A DNA stretch of 64,000 bases from JANXQZ01 sp038225555 (GTDB taxonomy: Bacteria > Acidobacteriota > Terriglobia > Bryobacterales > Bryobacteraceae): positions 1-64,000 of the forward strand of contig JBBRRB010000013.1 of NCBI GenBank assembly GCA_038225555.1, in the 5' to 3' direction. Under the pieces are notes generated by a model. It ran no database searches and was not told the origin of the DNA. It saw nothing but the letters and a program-made list of their open reading frames with translations. Shown here one piece after another: positions 45,801 to 54,113 of this stretch (its first letter is position 1; every line of letters starts with the position of its first letter). The position numbers were made by a program, and so were the translations under genes.

Positions 45801-46480
45801 CTTCCCGTATGTCCGGACAGTTTCCCCAGCTTCGGATGAGAGTGGATAAGCTTCTAGCGATCATCGGCAAGGGTGACCGATTACCCATATCGCAGACCAA
45901 TCAGGTATATGTGATGTTGAAACAGATGGCTGTTTCCTTGCGATACGAAATTCTAGATACGCTCTGGGAGAAAGGTTGGTCTGAAAGCCTAGAGGGGGTA
46001 AAAGAAAAGGAGAAGAAGCTATATGTTTTCAGAGGCCCAGTCCCGGAGACCTTGCCCGAACCAACAGTAACGGCAGCATTGCTGGCGAGCGAGTGTTTTT
46101 CTCTGCCCTACGTCTTTTATATCCGGTTCACTCTTCTGCAACTGAAGAATTTACTTTTCTTCGTAACCGCCGGCTTTGTACTTGCTGTGCTCTCGATAAA
46201 TTCGTATCCCTTCCAGTCTCACCATCTTCTCGGATGGACTATGGGAGTCATTCTTGGGGTTCTGGGGACTGGAGTCGCAATGGTTTTCGCTCAGATGGAC
46301 CGGGATGCTATATTAAGTCGCATTACAGATACGCAACCCGGCAAGATCGAAAAGAGTTTCGCGATCAAAATGCTATCGTACGGAGCGCTCCCCGTTCTCA
46401 CCCTTGTCTCTGCTCAATTCCCTTCCGTCAGTCGATTTCTGTTCTCTTGGATACAGCCTGCAATTGAAGCGCTCCGTTGA
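42833..46480 (+). CDS. 1215-residue membrane protein with a periplasmic binding-protein-like region; function unknown
   Basis: Starts at TTG 42833 behind a near-perfect GGAGGTGA (42822-42829). An N-terminal export/anchor helix lies at about 7-24. Residues ~90-600 are soluble and resemble a type 1 periplasmic binding fold: 'DPHLAFVIVTIPDPISTHL', 'PNLAIFLVMETPTSG', 'IIPILGPTFSGSFKSL' (first lobe), then 'DRIRFVVIVATDVLDS', 'PDIRLISQNTDRLFVS' and 'SLAVSTYPLIGINQAW' (second lobe). About ten membrane helices follow, near 613, 694, 727, 762, 809, 876, 904, 1106, 1131 and 1179, with an ~180-residue cytoplasmic loop between about 925 and 1105. No kinase, cyclase or transporter motif is visible. By eye it is lower in G+C than its neighbours. 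A sensor or transporter is inferred only. Confidence 0.8.
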   Translation: MIHKGTLATIVLAIAGSAGQVVLNLKSEGPAGSAKPIQPFSSVTSSLAPLATRSPCETIQDFVHSGNRGEQAHELDGTLSIKASSRLLKQFNFQADFKVNAETLSTPCIPRDPHLAFVIVTIPDPISTHLSLNFDQMVESIQRAAQAVGYQFDRYYFPWETEVASDEPDLDKRMKKEQERQKQLREPGVLLFRGDRGDPNLAIFLVMETPTSGINRTAFANTITYIAPTSKQIIPILGPTFSGSFKSLTDAITEAKGDASLQFDIITGTATASQPREEFMALGLERGWTFGAVQHNEKIRVRTLRDHLSSELAKQGGIAWLVEDETAYGGGFVDPNLEDIGSRDLTGAREGDLVIPFPREISRLRNAYEELPGLRDAPGSKANETVRQTLPFDLRTPVGRDSVPEFARGQTPIVQEAILMDIASTLRRDRIRFVVIVATDVLDSIFIGRYLKSASPDIRLISQNTDRLFVSASAYFPLTGSLAVSTYPLIGINQAWTKTRSQQNLYIPFASEPAQGAYNACRALLVRMRERAEQQVESWQKELVEFKSPGDCKTKDCNVPPVWISVVSRTGYWPVAVIDSSTDYFATERDLLTWSTDRPRTLSPEFEIKSPGRIWIIMFLGLSGLLTVFAALACVANISILELPSEVRVPAYPPRMFTGRFLRDVLWQVSDMQQKRWLASIWLKPREAGSMGRAFYLLTAILCLLAFYLTASAPLWRLHPVTPERLYRIFIGLSISTVLLLSLAAIFPLLILVQSRGRYYGWLGVVSVVAFLGFVGSLGKEFFLIKPHHEDLFFAYRALDPASGVSPSLPFFFVICGIFCWSWVHLKRLIIYAERRPLLPEFGAILPGEASFARTSRDLERQVKRVVHSAFFEKWRTVASFLVFCFVVIALREYLQSFESKNYDLLYCSGLGLLLSLIFLTWSRFLRIWWSLRQLLEQLERHPFRASFSTLSPAQSWSPLLQRGIMRRTYKFETQSVANLLLRTSVLPLPSRMSGQFPQLRMRVDKLLAIIGKGDRLPISQTNQVYVMLKQMAVSLRYEILDTLWEKGWSESLEGVKEKEKKLYVFRGPVPETLPEPTVTAALLASECFSLPYVFYIRFTLLQLKNLLFFVTAGFVLAVLSINSYPFQSHHLLGWTMGVILGVLGTGVAMVFAQMDRDAILSRITDTQPGKIEKSFAIKMLSYGALPVLTLVSAQFPSVSRFLFSWIQPAIEALR

Positions 46481-46572
46481 TTGACCCAGGACGCATACAC
46501 AGGGTGCGGGGCGGAACTAGCGCGCAACCAGTTGACCTAAAACAGGAGATTACGCTGTGACGGCCAGGTAGT

Positions 46573-47166
46573 CTACATACCGGAGGTGGATCGCAGAAAC
46601 GCGAGCATCGCTTGGAGCGCTTTCCCGCGATGGCTGATCTGCGTTTTCCGTTCTCGATCAGCCTCCCCGAAGGTGCAGCCGAACGCGGGAAAGAAGAATA
46701 GCGGATCGTAGCCAAAGCCGAGTGCGCCACGCGGGTGATCCAACAGTTGGCCTTCCACCGTACCTCGAAAAGTCTGAATCAGCTCACCGTTTGCAGCGAG
46801 CGCGATCACGCAAACAAACCGGGCCGTGCGATCTTCCACTCCGCGCATCCGTTCCAGCACCAGCTTATTATTTTCTTCATCCGTTGCCTGGTCGCCGGCA
46901 TAGCGGGCGGAGTAAACGCCGGGAGCTCCGCTTAGCGCGTCCACTTCCAAGCCGGAATCGTCCGCAAATACGGGCTGTTCGCAAACTCGCGAGTAGTAAA
47001 CAGCCTTCAACGCCGCGTTGTCTTCGAACGTCGCTCCGGTCTCCTCGGGCGGTGCCACGTTTGAGATGCCCGGCACTTGTTCCACATCATAGTGTCCGGC
47101 CAACGCCAGCCGAAACTCCTTCAACTTTTCCAGGTTCGTGGTGGCGCAGTAAAGAATGAGTGCCAA
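46573..47166 (-). CDS. rdgB: Non-canonical purine NTP pyrophosphatase (XTP/dITP diphosphatase)
   Basis: 197 residues. N-terminus 'LILYCATTNLEKLKEFRLA' with the family TTN-K motif, 'GATFEDNAALKA', 'PVFADDSGLEVDALSGAPG', 'YSARYAG' and the late 'ALGFGYDPLFFFP' and 'KTQISHRGKAL'. It cleans inosine and xanthosine triphosphates from nucleotide pools. No ATG is available; the start is TTG at 47166 with no clear ribosome-binding site. Divergent from the metallophosphoesterase. Confidence 0.94.
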   Translation of the reverse strand: MALILYCATTNLEKLKEFRLALAGHYDVEQVPGISNVAPPEETGATFEDNAALKAVYYSRVCEQPVFADDSGLEVDALSGAPGVYSARYAGDQATDEENNKLVLERMRGVEDRTARFVCVIALAANGELIQTFRGTVEGQLLDHPRGALGFGYDPLFFFPAFGCTFGEADRERKTQISHRGKALQAMLAFLRSTSGM

Positions 47167-48392
47167 GCGCTATGATAAACGATGCGCCTGCTGCTGTTCT
47201 TATTGATCCTGGCCGTCCCCGCCAACCGTCCAATCTGCTCTCCTCGGTTTGGGTCGAATATGGCGAGGGTCGAACGGTCCTTGCGCGCGTCGTCGTCGAC
47301 AGCCTGCAGCATTGCCCGTCCGTTCAGATCGGCACCAAGACTCTCCCGATGGCTGCGCGCATTCCTGTCCCGGATGAAATGATGCCGGTATGCGAAGTGG
47401 CCATCCCCACCGGCGCAACTTCCGCCTCCGTGGCTGGTCAGGCGCTCGCGATTCCGCATCCAACCGTCACGAACGTCGTGGTGATCGGGGACACTGGATG
47501 CCGCATTAAAGGCAAGCGCATCCAGGATTGCAACGATCCTTCCAAGTGGCCTCTCCAGCGGGTTTCGGAAAGGGCCACGGCGGATCGGCCCGACTTGGTG
47601 ATTCACGTTGGCGATTACTTGTATCGCGAGGATAAATGTCCTGACGATTTGAAACATCTCTGCGGCACGGGTCCGGCGGGGGATCGCTGGGATACGTGGA
47701 ACGCCGATTTCTTCGCGCCGGCGTCAAAGCTTTTGGCGGCAGCTCCCTGGGCCTTCTCGCGCGGCAATCACGAGGACTGCACGCGAGCCTGGAAGGGTTG
47801 GTTCTACTATCTTGATCCTCGTCCTTGGACCGGAGCCGCGACCTGCGTCGCCTATTCAACTCCCTATCTGGTGCAGCTTGGCAGCCTGCAGTTGTTCATG
47901 CTGGATTCGTCAGCCGCGCGGGAGCAAAACCTCGATCAAGAGCAGATCGAACTGTTTGCGAAACAGCTCGGATCCCTGCACGCCACGAACGCCTGGATTA
48001 TCGATCATCATCCGTTTTGGGCCATGAAGGCCGGTACCGATGTAGCTTCGCCCCTCGCAGAAGCTTGGCAGCGCGTTTCGCCGCACGGGGTGAGCATGGT
48101 GATCTCCGGCCACACGCATCTTTTCGAGCTGCTGAGCTTCGGCCCGGGCCGTCCTCCGCAACTCGTGGCTGGCGACGGAGGTACTAACCTGGCTGCAGCT
48201 CTTCCGGCATCCTTGAATGGAGCAACCGCTCGGGGTGTGGCCGTCGTAGCCGGTACAAGCAGGCAGGAGTTTGGATATACGCTACTCAAGAAAGACGAGG
48301 CCGGATGGAAGCTGGAACTGAAAGCTCCGGTGGAGGGCATAGTCGTCGCGTGTACCATCCATGGCGGTGAGACGGCCTGCGAGAAGAAATAG
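47160..48392 (+). CDS. Calcineurin-like metallophosphoesterase, probably exported; 5' end disturbed
   Basis: The main frame has all metal motifs: GDTGC, 'HVGDYLYRED', 'RGNHEDC', 'IIDHHPFW' and 'VISGHTHLFE'. It opens 'SVWVEYGEGRTVLARVVV' near residue 28. Its own 5' end has no signal peptide. In the +1 frame, ATG 47182 encodes MRLLLFLLILAVPAN, an excellent one. A single-base shift between about 47224 and 47250 would fuse the two, so an indel is likely. Otherwise the start is GTG 47160 or ATG 47172 and the protein is cytoplasmic. Enzymes of this kind hydrolyse phosphomono- or diesters. Confidence 0.85.
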   Translation: MPSAMINDAPAAVLIDPGRPRQPSNLLSSVWVEYGEGRTVLARVVVDSLQHCPSVQIGTKTLPMAARIPVPDEMMPVCEVAIPTGATSASVAGQALAIPHPTVTNVVVIGDTGCRIKGKRIQDCNDPSKWPLQRVSERATADRPDLVIHVGDYLYREDKCPDDLKHLCGTGPAGDRWDTWNADFFAPASKLLAAAPWAFSRGNHEDCTRAWKGWFYYLDPRPWTGAATCVAYSTPYLVQLGSLQLFMLDSSAAREQNLDQEQIELFAKQLGSLHATNAWIIDHHPFWAMKAGTDVASPLAEAWQRVSPHGVSMVISGHTHLFELLSFGPGRPPQLVAGDGGTNLAAALPASLNGATARGVAVVAGTSRQEFGYTLLKKDEAGWKLELKAPVEGIVVACTIHGGETACEKK

Positions 48393-48399
48393 GGCGCTG

Positions 48400-50079
48400 T
48401 CAACGCACCCCGATTTTGTCGGCTCCTTCGGTGATCGCCACCACTCGATTCGCCGCCACCTTCTTCCACTCCTGCCGCAGCCCGCTAGGCCAGCTCACGG
48501 ACAGTCGTTCGATTTCAGAAGCGCCGCCCAGCCCGAAGTGCAATGCCATATCGTTCTGGGAGTAAAAGCTCCCCCCGCTCATCACTTCGTCGATTTGCCG
48601 ATGGCCGCCAGTTTCCACCGTGACCCGCGCTCCAATCGCGCTGCGGTTTGACTTCGTGCCCGTCAAGCGAATGGAAATCCAATTCCTCCGAGCCGCCGCC
48701 TTGTTCTTGAGCAGGCTAGGCGCCGCGTTCATGTTCACGATCACGATTTGCTGCCGCCCGTCGCCATCCAGATCTCCCACTGCAAGTCCGCGCGCGGGAC
48801 GTCCCGTTTCGAATGCAGCTCCGGCCAGGTTGGTAATGTCCGCGAACTTTCCGTTCCCCAGGTTGCGATAGGCCAACGTTCGCTGCAGATATGTGTCGCC
48901 GAAAGCGCCCCGGTCCACCTCGGGATACACATGGCCGTTCGCCATCACGATGTCCTTCCACCCGTCTTCATCCAAGTCTACGAACGCCACTCCCCACCCC
49001 AGCAAATGATTCGCGCCCAGTCCCGCTTCCCGGGACACGTCGCTGAAAAATTTGCCGTCTTCGTTCTTATACAGCGAAGGCAGATCACCCGAGAAATTTG
49101 TCTTGATGATATCGAGGAACCCGTTGCCATCGAAGTCCCCAGCAGCAACTCCCATGCCCGATTGCATGAGGCCATCGAAATTATAAGCCACCCCCGCCTC
49201 CACCGCTCGTTCCACAAAGGTGCCGTCGTGCTGATTGGAATAGAGCAAGCTGGGAGTCTGATCGCACGCGACATAAATGTCGGGCCACCCGTCGTTATCG
49301 AAATCGGCGGCGATTACTCCCAAACCGTAGCGGCCTCCCGGTTTCAGAATCCCGGCTCGCACCGAGACGTCGGAGAATGTCCCATTCCCATTGTTCCGGT
49401 AAAGCGCATTGGAAGTCACCGGGAGCGCACGTGGACCGCACGCCACCGCCAAGCCTTTCCATTCGCAAAAGGGATTCGCACCCGCTTTCGGAGACTTGGC
49501 GAAATCGAAATCCACATAGTTTGCGACAAAGAGGTCAAGGTGGCCGTCGCGATCGTAGTCCACGAAGCTGCACCCCGATCCATAGCGGCTTCCGGTCGTA
49601 GGCAGGCCTGCTTTTGCAGTCACATCCTGAAACTTGCCGTTGCCCAGATTGCGATACAGAGTATTGTGGCCGTAAGCGGTGACCAGCAGGTCCGGTTTGC
49701 CGTCGTTATCGTAATCGCCAACGCACACGGCTTGGCCCCAGCCTTCCGATGTAAATCCCGCCTCGCGCGCGACATCGTGGAATCGGCCATCGCCGTCATT
49801 GTGATAGAGCTGGGGCGTGTGCGCTGGTGCACCTTTGGAAGGGTTGACCGTGGTGCCGTTCACGATGAAAATATCGTTTCGACCGTCGCCGTCATAGTCG
49901 AAAATGGCCACGCCGTTTCCCGTGGTTTCGAGAATGAAATCCTTCTTTTCTCGACCCCCGAACGTATTGGGTATGTTGAGTCCAGCCTTCCCTGCGACAT
50001 CGGCGTAGTCGATAAATTCAAGCGGGCTCGCGACTAACAGCGTTGCGATGGCTCCCAGGAAGATCGACAGTCGTCGCAC
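48400..50079 (-). CDS. Secreted FG-GAP repeat / ASPIC-UnbV (CRTAC1-like) protein
   Basis: 559 residues with a signal peptide (MRRLSIFLGAIATLLVA). Repeats of the type 'VAIFDYDGDGRNDIFIVNG', 'CVGDYDNDGKPDLLVTAYG' and 'AADFDNDGWPDIYVACDQ' provide DxDxDG calcium loops of a beta-propeller. The C-terminal ~110 residues form the ASPIC/UnbV domain ('RRNWISIRLTGTKSNRSAI', 'LHFGLGGASEIERLSVSWP'). Such proteins are abundant in Acidobacteriota and Planctomycetota and probably act in adhesion or carbohydrate binding; no enzyme activity is known. Convergent with the metallophosphoesterase, 7 bases apart. Confidence 0.9.
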   Translation of the reverse strand: MRRLSIFLGAIATLLVASPLEFIDYADVAGKAGLNIPNTFGGREKKDFILETTGNGVAIFDYDGDGRNDIFIVNGTTVNPSKGAPAHTPQLYHNDGDGRFHDVAREAGFTSEGWGQAVCVGDYDNDGKPDLLVTAYGHNTLYRNLGNGKFQDVTAKAGLPTTGSRYGSGCSFVDYDRDGHLDLFVANYVDFDFAKSPKAGANPFCEWKGLAVACGPRALPVTSNALYRNNGNGTFSDVSVRAGILKPGGRYGLGVIAADFDNDGWPDIYVACDQTPSLLYSNQHDGTFVERAVEAGVAYNFDGLMQSGMGVAAGDFDGNGFLDIIKTNFSGDLPSLYKNEDGKFFSDVSREAGLGANHLLGWGVAFVDLDEDGWKDIVMANGHVYPEVDRGAFGDTYLQRTLAYRNLGNGKFADITNLAGAAFETGRPARGLAVGDLDGDGRQQIVIVNMNAAPSLLKNKAAARRNWISIRLTGTKSNRSAIGARVTVETGGHRQIDEVMSGGSFYSQNDMALHFGLGGASEIERLSVSWPSGLRQEWKKVAANRVVAITEGADKIGVR

Positions 50080-50127
50080 GCCTCAATCGTATCGCGGCTG
50101 CTTCGAAGGGCTGAATACGTTGCTCTA

Positions 50128-50556
50128 CTAAGCGTCGAGGAGGCGCCGGACTTTCCGCAAAAGAGCGTCCGGCAAGAAGGGCTTTTGAATAAACCCGTCC
50201 CCGAACTCGGGCCCGCCCGCCTCCTTCAAAACGCGCGCAGTGCAACTCGAAAAATAGAGCACCCTGACAAGCGGACGAATCGCATGCAGACGACGGACCA
50301 GTTCCGTCCCAGTGCCCGACTCGGGCACAAAATTCATCAAAATCAGGTCGATCTCGCCCTTCCATTGACGGCAAGTTTGAACGGCTTCGCTGGCCGTAGA
50401 CGATCGCAGAAGATGATAGCCGCTCGTCAACAGGGTGCCCTGTACCGCGTCCCGGGCTTCCCGGTCGGCATCAACCACCAGAACTGTTTCATTGCATGCG
50501 TACTCGGGTGTTCGCCGCCGGACAACCAAGCTAAGTCCGATTTGCAGGCCGCTCAT
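50128..50556 (-). CDS. Single-domain response-regulator-like protein lacking the phosphoacceptor Asp
   Basis: 142 residues. 'ETVLVVDADREARDAVQG' gives the acidic pocket. The normal '.DL.L.D' phosphorylation strand reads EIDLILMNF, so the Asp is N75. The Ser/Thr ('VLYFSS') and the Lys ('FIQKPFLPDALL') are kept. It is therefore a pseudo-receiver, or it uses phosphorylation-independent signalling. It lies back-to-back with the large CheB-CheR-kinase gene (194-base gap), suggesting but not proving a shared pathway. There is an N-terminal extension of about 22 residues. Confidence 0.82.
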   Translation of the reverse strand: MSGLQIGLSLVVRRRTPEYACNETVLVVDADREARDAVQGTLLTSGYHLLRSSTASEAVQTCRQWKGEIDLILMNFVPESGTGTELVRRLHAIRPLVRVLYFSSCTARVLKEAGGPEFGDGFIQKPFLPDALLRKVRRLLDA

Positions 50557-50750
50557 TTTCTCCTTCTGGCCCCCATCTTAAGTCGAACGCGCGCAACCTG
50601 GTAACTAGGTGTTCTACTAGAATTTCCCCTTGCAGTACTGATTAGGATAGAATTATCGACTAAATCGCTTTTGCAAATTGATTATCATGGAATATTCCCC
50701 TTCTGTAAACCTCGAAACCTGCAACGCGTGCAGAAGGCGGAACTTCTCTA

Positions 50751-53700
50751 ATGGCTAAAAAGGGCGTCCGAAAGCGGAGCATTGCGCGGGCGACTCCCGT
50801 TGGCACGCCTGAGGCTGAGCACCAAAGCCCTGCCGACATTAACTCAGTCGATCCCAAAGCCTTCGGAATCGTAGCGATCGGTGCGTCAGCCGGAGGACTT
50901 GAAGCGTTTACCCAACTTCTGCAAGCGCTTCCCTCGGATACCGGCTTGGCCTACGTCTTGGTTCAGCACCTCGATCCTAAACACGTCAGCCTGCTGAACG
51001 AATTGCTCCAACGGCAGACACCCTTGCCGGTAAAGGAGGTTCTGAACGGCATGCGCGTTGAGCCGAATCAGGTTTACGTGATTCCACGCAACACGAACAT
51101 GACTATCGAGAGGGGCGTTCTGACTCTGAGCCCGCGGCCCAACGCGCGCGTGAATATGCCCATCGACACCTTCCTTCGTTCGCTTGCCGTGGACCAGAAA
51201 CGCCGCGCAATCGCGGTGATTTTATCGGGCAGCGCCTCCGATGGATCGCTGGGCGTGATGGCGATCAAGGAGGCTGGAGGCATAACTTTCGCCCAGGATA
51301 CCGAGAGCGCCCGCTTCGATAGCATGCCCAGGAACGCCGCCGCTACCGGATGTATAGACTTGGTGCTGCCCCCCGCCCAGATCGCGGTGGAACTGGCCAG
51401 GCTTGGCCGTCACCCCTATGTGATTCCTCCCGAAACCAAGGAAGGCAAGGAGATATTTCCCGCCGACCCGGAAGATGTTCTCAGGATCCTCACGCTCTTG
51501 CGGATCCAGACAGGGGTCGATTTCCTGTATTACAAGCAAAGCACCATCAAGCGTCGGATTTTTCGAAGAATGGCGCTGAAGAGGATGGAGAGCATCGAAC
51601 GTTATCTGGAGCGCCTGCGCTCAGACCCTGCCGAAGCCCAAGCTCTCTACGAAGACATTCTGATCAACGTCACGGGCTTTTTCCGGGATCCGGAAGTTTT
51701 CGAGGCATTAAAACAGGATGTCCTTGCGCCGCTGGTATTCGGCGCCGGCGATGACGGCCCCATCCGAGTTTGGGTCCCGGGCTGTTCCACCGGTGAAGAA
51801 GTATATTCGATCGCGATGGCGCTCATCGAAGTGCAACAGCAGCGCTCGCCCGCCCCGCTGATCCAGATCTTTGGAACCGACATCAGCGAGAGGGCGCTCG
51901 ATCGCGCTCGCACGGGAACTTACGGGCCGAATATCGCCCACGACGTCTCTCCAGAACGGCTGCGCAACTTCTTCTCGAAGGTGGAAAACGGGTATCAGAT
52001 TAGCAAACGCATTCGCGAGATGTGTATTTTCGCCCGCCAGAACGTCGCGAAAGACCCCCCGTTTTCAAAGCTCGACCTGATTAGCTGCCGCAACGTGATG
52101 ATTTATTTCGGCCCGGTAATGCAGCGTGCAGTGGTTCCGATTTTTCACTATGCTCTGAGGCCTTCGGGATGTTTGCTGCTCGGCTGCTCCGAAACCATTA
52201 GCGCCTTTCAAGACCTGTTTTCCTTAACTGACAAAAAGAACAAGATCTACGTGCGCCGCACCGCTGACAAGCGCGTCCAGGTGGATTTTGCCCTTTCCGA
52301 GAAGTCTCCGAATCTGCCTATCCCGGCTCGTCGTATCGACAATTGGAGCGACAACGACATTCTGCAAGAAGCCGATCGCCTCGCGCTCGCGAAATACGCG
52401 CCGCCGGGCGTCGTAGTCGACGACGGACTCACCATCTTGCAGTTCCGCGGACACACTGGACCATTTCTGGAACCTGCTTCCGGAGCCGCCAGTCTCAACC
52501 TGTTGAGGATGGCGCGCGAGGGCCTCGCGTCGTCGCTGGGGAACGCCGTCGCGCGAGCTCGCAGTGGAGAATCCACCGTGCGCAGCGAAGGCCTGCAAGT
52601 GCGCCATGAAGGTGGCATGCTCACCTTTAACCTCGAGGTGGTCCCGTATCAGCGAAGCAGAAGCCGCGAGCGTCTGTACCTGCTATCTTTCGAGCCAGCC
52701 GAGGATTCCAAAGAGCCGGGGCTGCCGCACGCGCCCATGAAAGCGCGGAGGTCCGGAACGGTTCTGGAGCGGGCGAACGTTGAGTTGCGCCGCGAACTGC
52801 AAGTCACCAAGGAACATCTTCATTCCATCATCGAGGAGTTGGAGACCTCGAACGAAGAATTGCGATCGGCAAACGAAGAGATTCAGTCCAGCAACGAAGA
52901 AATGCAGAGCACCAATGAGGAACTGGAGACCTCCAAGGAGGAATTGCAATCTTCCAACGAAGAGTTGAATACGGTGAACGAGGAGTTGAACACGAGGAAT
53001 CACCAACTGGGGCAAGTTGGAAACGATCAGGCGAACCTGCTCAGCAACGTGAATATCCCGATTGTCATGATGGGCAACGATCTGCGCATCCGCCGCTTCA
53101 CGCCCATTTCCGAGAAGATTTTAAACTTGATTCCTTCCGATGTGGGGCGTCCAATCAGCGACATCAAGTTCAACTTCGACATTCCGAATCTGCCTGACTT
53201 GCTGCTCGACGTAAGCGAAAACCTCGTGCCCAAAACCAGCGAGGTGCGCGACTGGAATAATCGGCGTTTTTCCTTGCGAGTCCGGCCTTATCGGACCGAG
53301 GAAAATAAAATAGAGGGCGTAGTATTGGTGCTGGTGGATCTAGAGTCTGGCGACTCCGCACTGGATGCGCAAGCACCCGGAAATCGGTACGGGGCTGCGT
53401 CGCAGAGCGGAACGAGCGGTGCACGGGTTGAAGGGTCAGCGCACATGCCTGGCAGTTTACGCGCTTTCACCCAGAGCTTGATTGCGGCCCAGGAGGATGA
53501 GCGGCGCAAGCTGTCCCGCGAGTTGCATGACGACCTGAATCAAAAGCTCGCGTTGCTGGAGATGGAGTCCGCAAGCCTGGAAAAGAAATCGCTGCCTCCC
53601 GCTAAAATGACCGAGTACTTGCGTTCGTTCCGGGCGAAGGTCAGCGAATTATCGGACGATCTTCGCCGGATCGCGTACCAGCTTCATCCGTCCGTGCTGG

Positions 53701-54113
53701 ACGATCTTGGACTGGTGGTTGCCCTGGAATCCTACTGCGGCGATTTCTTGAAGCGCGAAGGGATTCAGGTCAACTTTGTCCAGGCGAGCGTCCAACAGAA
53801 TATTCCAGCGGATGTCGCGTTGGCTCTCTATCGCGTCACCCAGGCAGCTCTAAGAAATGTCGCGAAACACTCCCAGGCGAAGCTCGCGGAAGTGTCCCTG
53901 GTAGGTTCCGAGAGAGGCATTGAATTGAAAGTGACGGATGGCGGAATCGGCTTCATTCTCGCTGAGGCGAGGGGACACGGACGCCTTGGGCTTACCAGCA
54001 TCGAGGAGCGTATCCGTCTCCTGGGAGGCGACGTTCACATCAACTCGCGCCCTGGCGCTGGGACCGAATTGACCATTCACATTCCGCTTGAGAAGGTTAA
54101 CCATGTCGCATGA
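50751..54113 (+). CDS. CheB-CheR-PAS-histidine kinase fusion protein
   Basis: 1120 residues. A CheB-type methylesterase domain covers about 38-225 ('AIGASAGGLEAFTQLLQ', 'YVLVQHLDPKH', 'SGSASDGSLGVMAI'). A CheR-type methyltransferase covers about 240-500 ('WVPGCSTGEEVYSIAMAL', 'FGTDISERALDRARTG'). Then comes a Glu/Asn-rich coiled coil at about 672-750 ('EELETSNEELRSANEEIQS'), and a PAS-like segment at about 755-870. A HisKA_3 domain is at about 910-980 with the His in LSRELHDDLNQK, and a HATPase lies at about 1020-1115 ('GRLGLTSIEERIRLLGGDV'). No chemotaxis genes surround it; the regulator gene starts inside its 3' end. It probably acts as a hybrid sensor in a two-component system. Confidence 0.92.
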   Translation: MAKKGVRKRSIARATPVGTPEAEHQSPADINSVDPKAFGIVAIGASAGGLEAFTQLLQALPSDTGLAYVLVQHLDPKHVSLLNELLQRQTPLPVKEVLNGMRVEPNQVYVIPRNTNMTIERGVLTLSPRPNARVNMPIDTFLRSLAVDQKRRAIAVILSGSASDGSLGVMAIKEAGGITFAQDTESARFDSMPRNAAATGCIDLVLPPAQIAVELARLGRHPYVIPPETKEGKEIFPADPEDVLRILTLLRIQTGVDFLYYKQSTIKRRIFRRMALKRMESIERYLERLRSDPAEAQALYEDILINVTGFFRDPEVFEALKQDVLAPLVFGAGDDGPIRVWVPGCSTGEEVYSIAMALIEVQQQRSPAPLIQIFGTDISERALDRARTGTYGPNIAHDVSPERLRNFFSKVENGYQISKRIREMCIFARQNVAKDPPFSKLDLISCRNVMIYFGPVMQRAVVPIFHYALRPSGCLLLGCSETISAFQDLFSLTDKKNKIYVRRTADKRVQVDFALSEKSPNLPIPARRIDNWSDNDILQEADRLALAKYAPPGVVVDDGLTILQFRGHTGPFLEPASGAASLNLLRMAREGLASSLGNAVARARSGESTVRSEGLQVRHEGGMLTFNLEVVPYQRSRSRERLYLLSFEPAEDSKEPGLPHAPMKARRSGTVLERANVELRRELQVTKEHLHSIIEELETSNEELRSANEEIQSSNEEMQSTNEELETSKEELQSSNEELNTVNEELNTRNHQLGQVGNDQANLLSNVNIPIVMMGNDLRIRRFTPISEKILNLIPSDVGRPISDIKFNFDIPNLPDLLLDVSENLVPKTSEVRDWNNRRFSLRVRPYRTEENKIEGVVLVLVDLESGDSALDAQAPGNRYGAASQSGTSGARVEGSAHMPGSLRAFTQSLIAAQEDERRKLSRELHDDLNQKLALLEMESASLEKKSLPPAKMTEYLRSFRAKVSELSDDLRRIAYQLHPSVLDDLGLVVALESYCGDFLKREGIQVNFVQASVQQNIPADVALALYRVTQAALRNVAKHSQAKLAEVSLVGSERGIELKVTDGGIGFILAEARGHGRLGLTSIEERIRLLGGDVHINSRPGAGTELTIHIPLEKVNHVA

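Noticed and set aside
48748..50037. 429-residue open frame on the plus strand
   Set aside because: Antisense shadow of the FG-GAP protein, whose repeats create periodic open reading.
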